The notes beneath the pieces are model-generated. The model searched no databases, was not told where the DNA came from, and was given only the letters and a program-made list of their open reading frames with translations. A stretch of DNA of 6,118 nucleotides from Candidatus Thiodiazotropha taylori (lineage in GTDB: Bacteria; Pseudomonadota; Gammaproteobacteria; Chromatiales; Chromatiaceae): the NCBI GenBank assembly GCA_019100305.1, contig JAHRHW010000280.1:1-6118 (forward strand), read 5' to 3'. Below are positions 5,042-6,118 of the stretch, piece after piece. The translations under genes were made by a program, and so were the position numbers. Numbering within the stretch: the first letter of the stretch is position 1; every line of letters starts with the position of its first letter.

Positions 5042-6118
5042 CATAGCAGTGAGTCTGGCCTGTTAGTCGATCAAGTGGGCTCCTGGCCCCCTGTCCTCCT
5101 CGACCGATAATATGGGTGTAGATCATCGTGGTTGATACATCAACATGGCCAAGCAGTTGCTGAACGGTACGGATATCTGAACCGGCCTCAAGCAGATGCG
5201 TGGCAAACGAGTGGCGTAAAGTATGGCTGGTCACCCGTTTGTGGATAGCGGTGGCGCTCGCGGCGCGTTTTACCATTTTTTGAACAGCTGACTGATGTAA
5301 ATGGTGGCGACGCATTACGCCGGTTCGAGGGTCCTGTGCAATGCGACTGGCTGGAAACAGGTATTGCCAACGCAACTCCTTTTCAGCGTTTGGGTATTTC
5401 CGGGACAGCGCGTCAGGCAGGAAACTGAACCGAAACCGGCCTTCAAATCATTTTCGTGTTGTTCTTGTACATGCTCGATCTGAGCTTGCAGGGGCGATAT
5501 CAGTAGATCCGGCATCGGTACGGTGCGATCTCTTTTGCCTTTACCTGCGCGCACAACGATATTGCGGTAGTCGAAGTCGAGATCGAGCAAGCGAAAGCGT
5601 ACACACTCCATAACCCGAATGCCAGTACCGTACATGAGATGCAGAATCAGTTGATTGACTCCTTTCGTTTGCATTAGCAGAGAATTAATCTCCTTAACAC
5701 TCAACACGGTCGGTATGCGTTTTGGCTTTCTTGAGTGTGAAAATGGTCCAATATTGCCCAAAGGTCTTTCTAAAACACGGGTATAGAAAAAAATGATTGC
5801 ATTCAGCGCCAACGATTGAGTGGCGCTGGCGACCTTGCGTTGGAGCGCTAAATGTTCTAGAAAGGAGGCAACATCTGATTCAGTGCAGTCACAGGGATGC
5901 CTATTACTATGGAAGCGAAGGAAGCGGTTAATCCAGTCGATATAGCTTTTTTCCGTATTGATGGAGTAATCAGGAAGCCTCATGGCAACCAAAAAGCGCC
6001 GGTAGAGATCGGGAAAAGTCCTGGCCAGATGGTTTTTAGGATCCTCGACCGACTTTTCGATCATCTCGTATGTACGGGCAATTGTTACGTGATCGCTTTC
6101 CAAGGCTCTGGCACCATT
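5031..6118 (-). pseudogene. intI: Integron integrase (IntI-type tyrosine recombinase), frameshifted and 5'-partial
   Basis: IntI enzymes insert and excise gene cassettes at attI and attC sites. The frame is open to the right edge, and its first residues (ARALESDHVTIARTYE) resemble the N-terminal extension of long chromosomal integron integrases, so the start is probably outside. The core-binding domain follows (YSINTEKSYIDWINRFLRFH), then catalytic Arg in GTGIR (codon near 5617) and Lys in GKGKRDR. After Val (5423-5425) the frame breaks: replacing one T in the run at 5422-5424 joins it to FLPDALSRKYPNA, the IntI-specific insertion, followed by HTLRH, GHVDVS and the nucleophile Tyr in TMIYTH (5118-5120). 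All catalytic residues survive, but they lie in two frames; unrepaired, translation stops near 5315. Visible repaired length is about 360 residues. Base composition is AT-richer than the gene to the left. A recent inactivation or a sequencing error are both possible. Confidence 0.88.

Noticed and set aside
5415..5430. Programmed -1 ribosomal frameshift joining the two integrase frames
   Set aside because: The site reads TCA GTT TCC in frame, which does not form a slippery heptamer of the X-XXY-YYZ or A-AAA-AAG type, and programmed shifts are not known for integron integrases.

Overview
This 6.1 kb window looks like a stretch of gammaproteobacterial chromosome. That is an inference from protein resemblance, the GC-rich core genes, and GGGAGAGGGG-type hairpin repeats of a kind common in such genomes; the lineage cannot be fixed from the sequence alone. 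There are four protein-coding loci: two convincing genes on the minus strand, one on the plus strand, and a broken integrase on the minus strand that runs off the right edge.

Left part (1-417) has no gene. It carries three copies of a C/G-rich hairpin repeat: two long direct copies (1-97 and 284-380) and one core-only copy in inverted orientation (146-185). It also holds a perfect 8-bp inverted repeat (265-282) and a probable minus-strand rho-independent terminator (213-242) that would close the neighbouring minus-strand operon.

Middle-left (418-2959, minus) is a two-gene unit: an MscS-family mechanosensitive channel with a signal peptide and an N-terminal periplasmic region, followed after 34 nt by a cytoplasmic calcineurin-like metallophosphoesterase. 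The spacing suggests co-transcription from the divergent intergenic region. No functional link between the two is known to me.

Middle (2960-3351) is a 392-bp divergent intergenic region with several short symmetric sequences and one direct repeat, probably holding promoters for both directions. It leads into a plus-strand gene (3352-4878) for a membrane-anchored, FMN-binding glutamate-synthase-like protein. That protein has the 3Fe-4S cysteine signature but no glutaminase domain and no NAD(P)H-binding partner gene nearby.

Right part (5031-6118, minus) is an integron integrase (IntI-type tyrosine recombinase) of the long N-terminal form. It retains all recognisable catalytic residues but is split by one apparent single-base loss in a T run, exactly at the start of the IntI-specific insertion. 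Its 5' end lies beyond the window. The base composition sampled here is clearly more AT-rich than the glutamate-synthase-like gene, which fits a mobile or horizontally acquired element. No attC array, CRISPR, tRNA or rRNA is visible. I found no convincing new multi-gene system; the most interesting items are the frameshifted integron integrase, the anchored glutamate-synthase core protein, and the repeat cluster.
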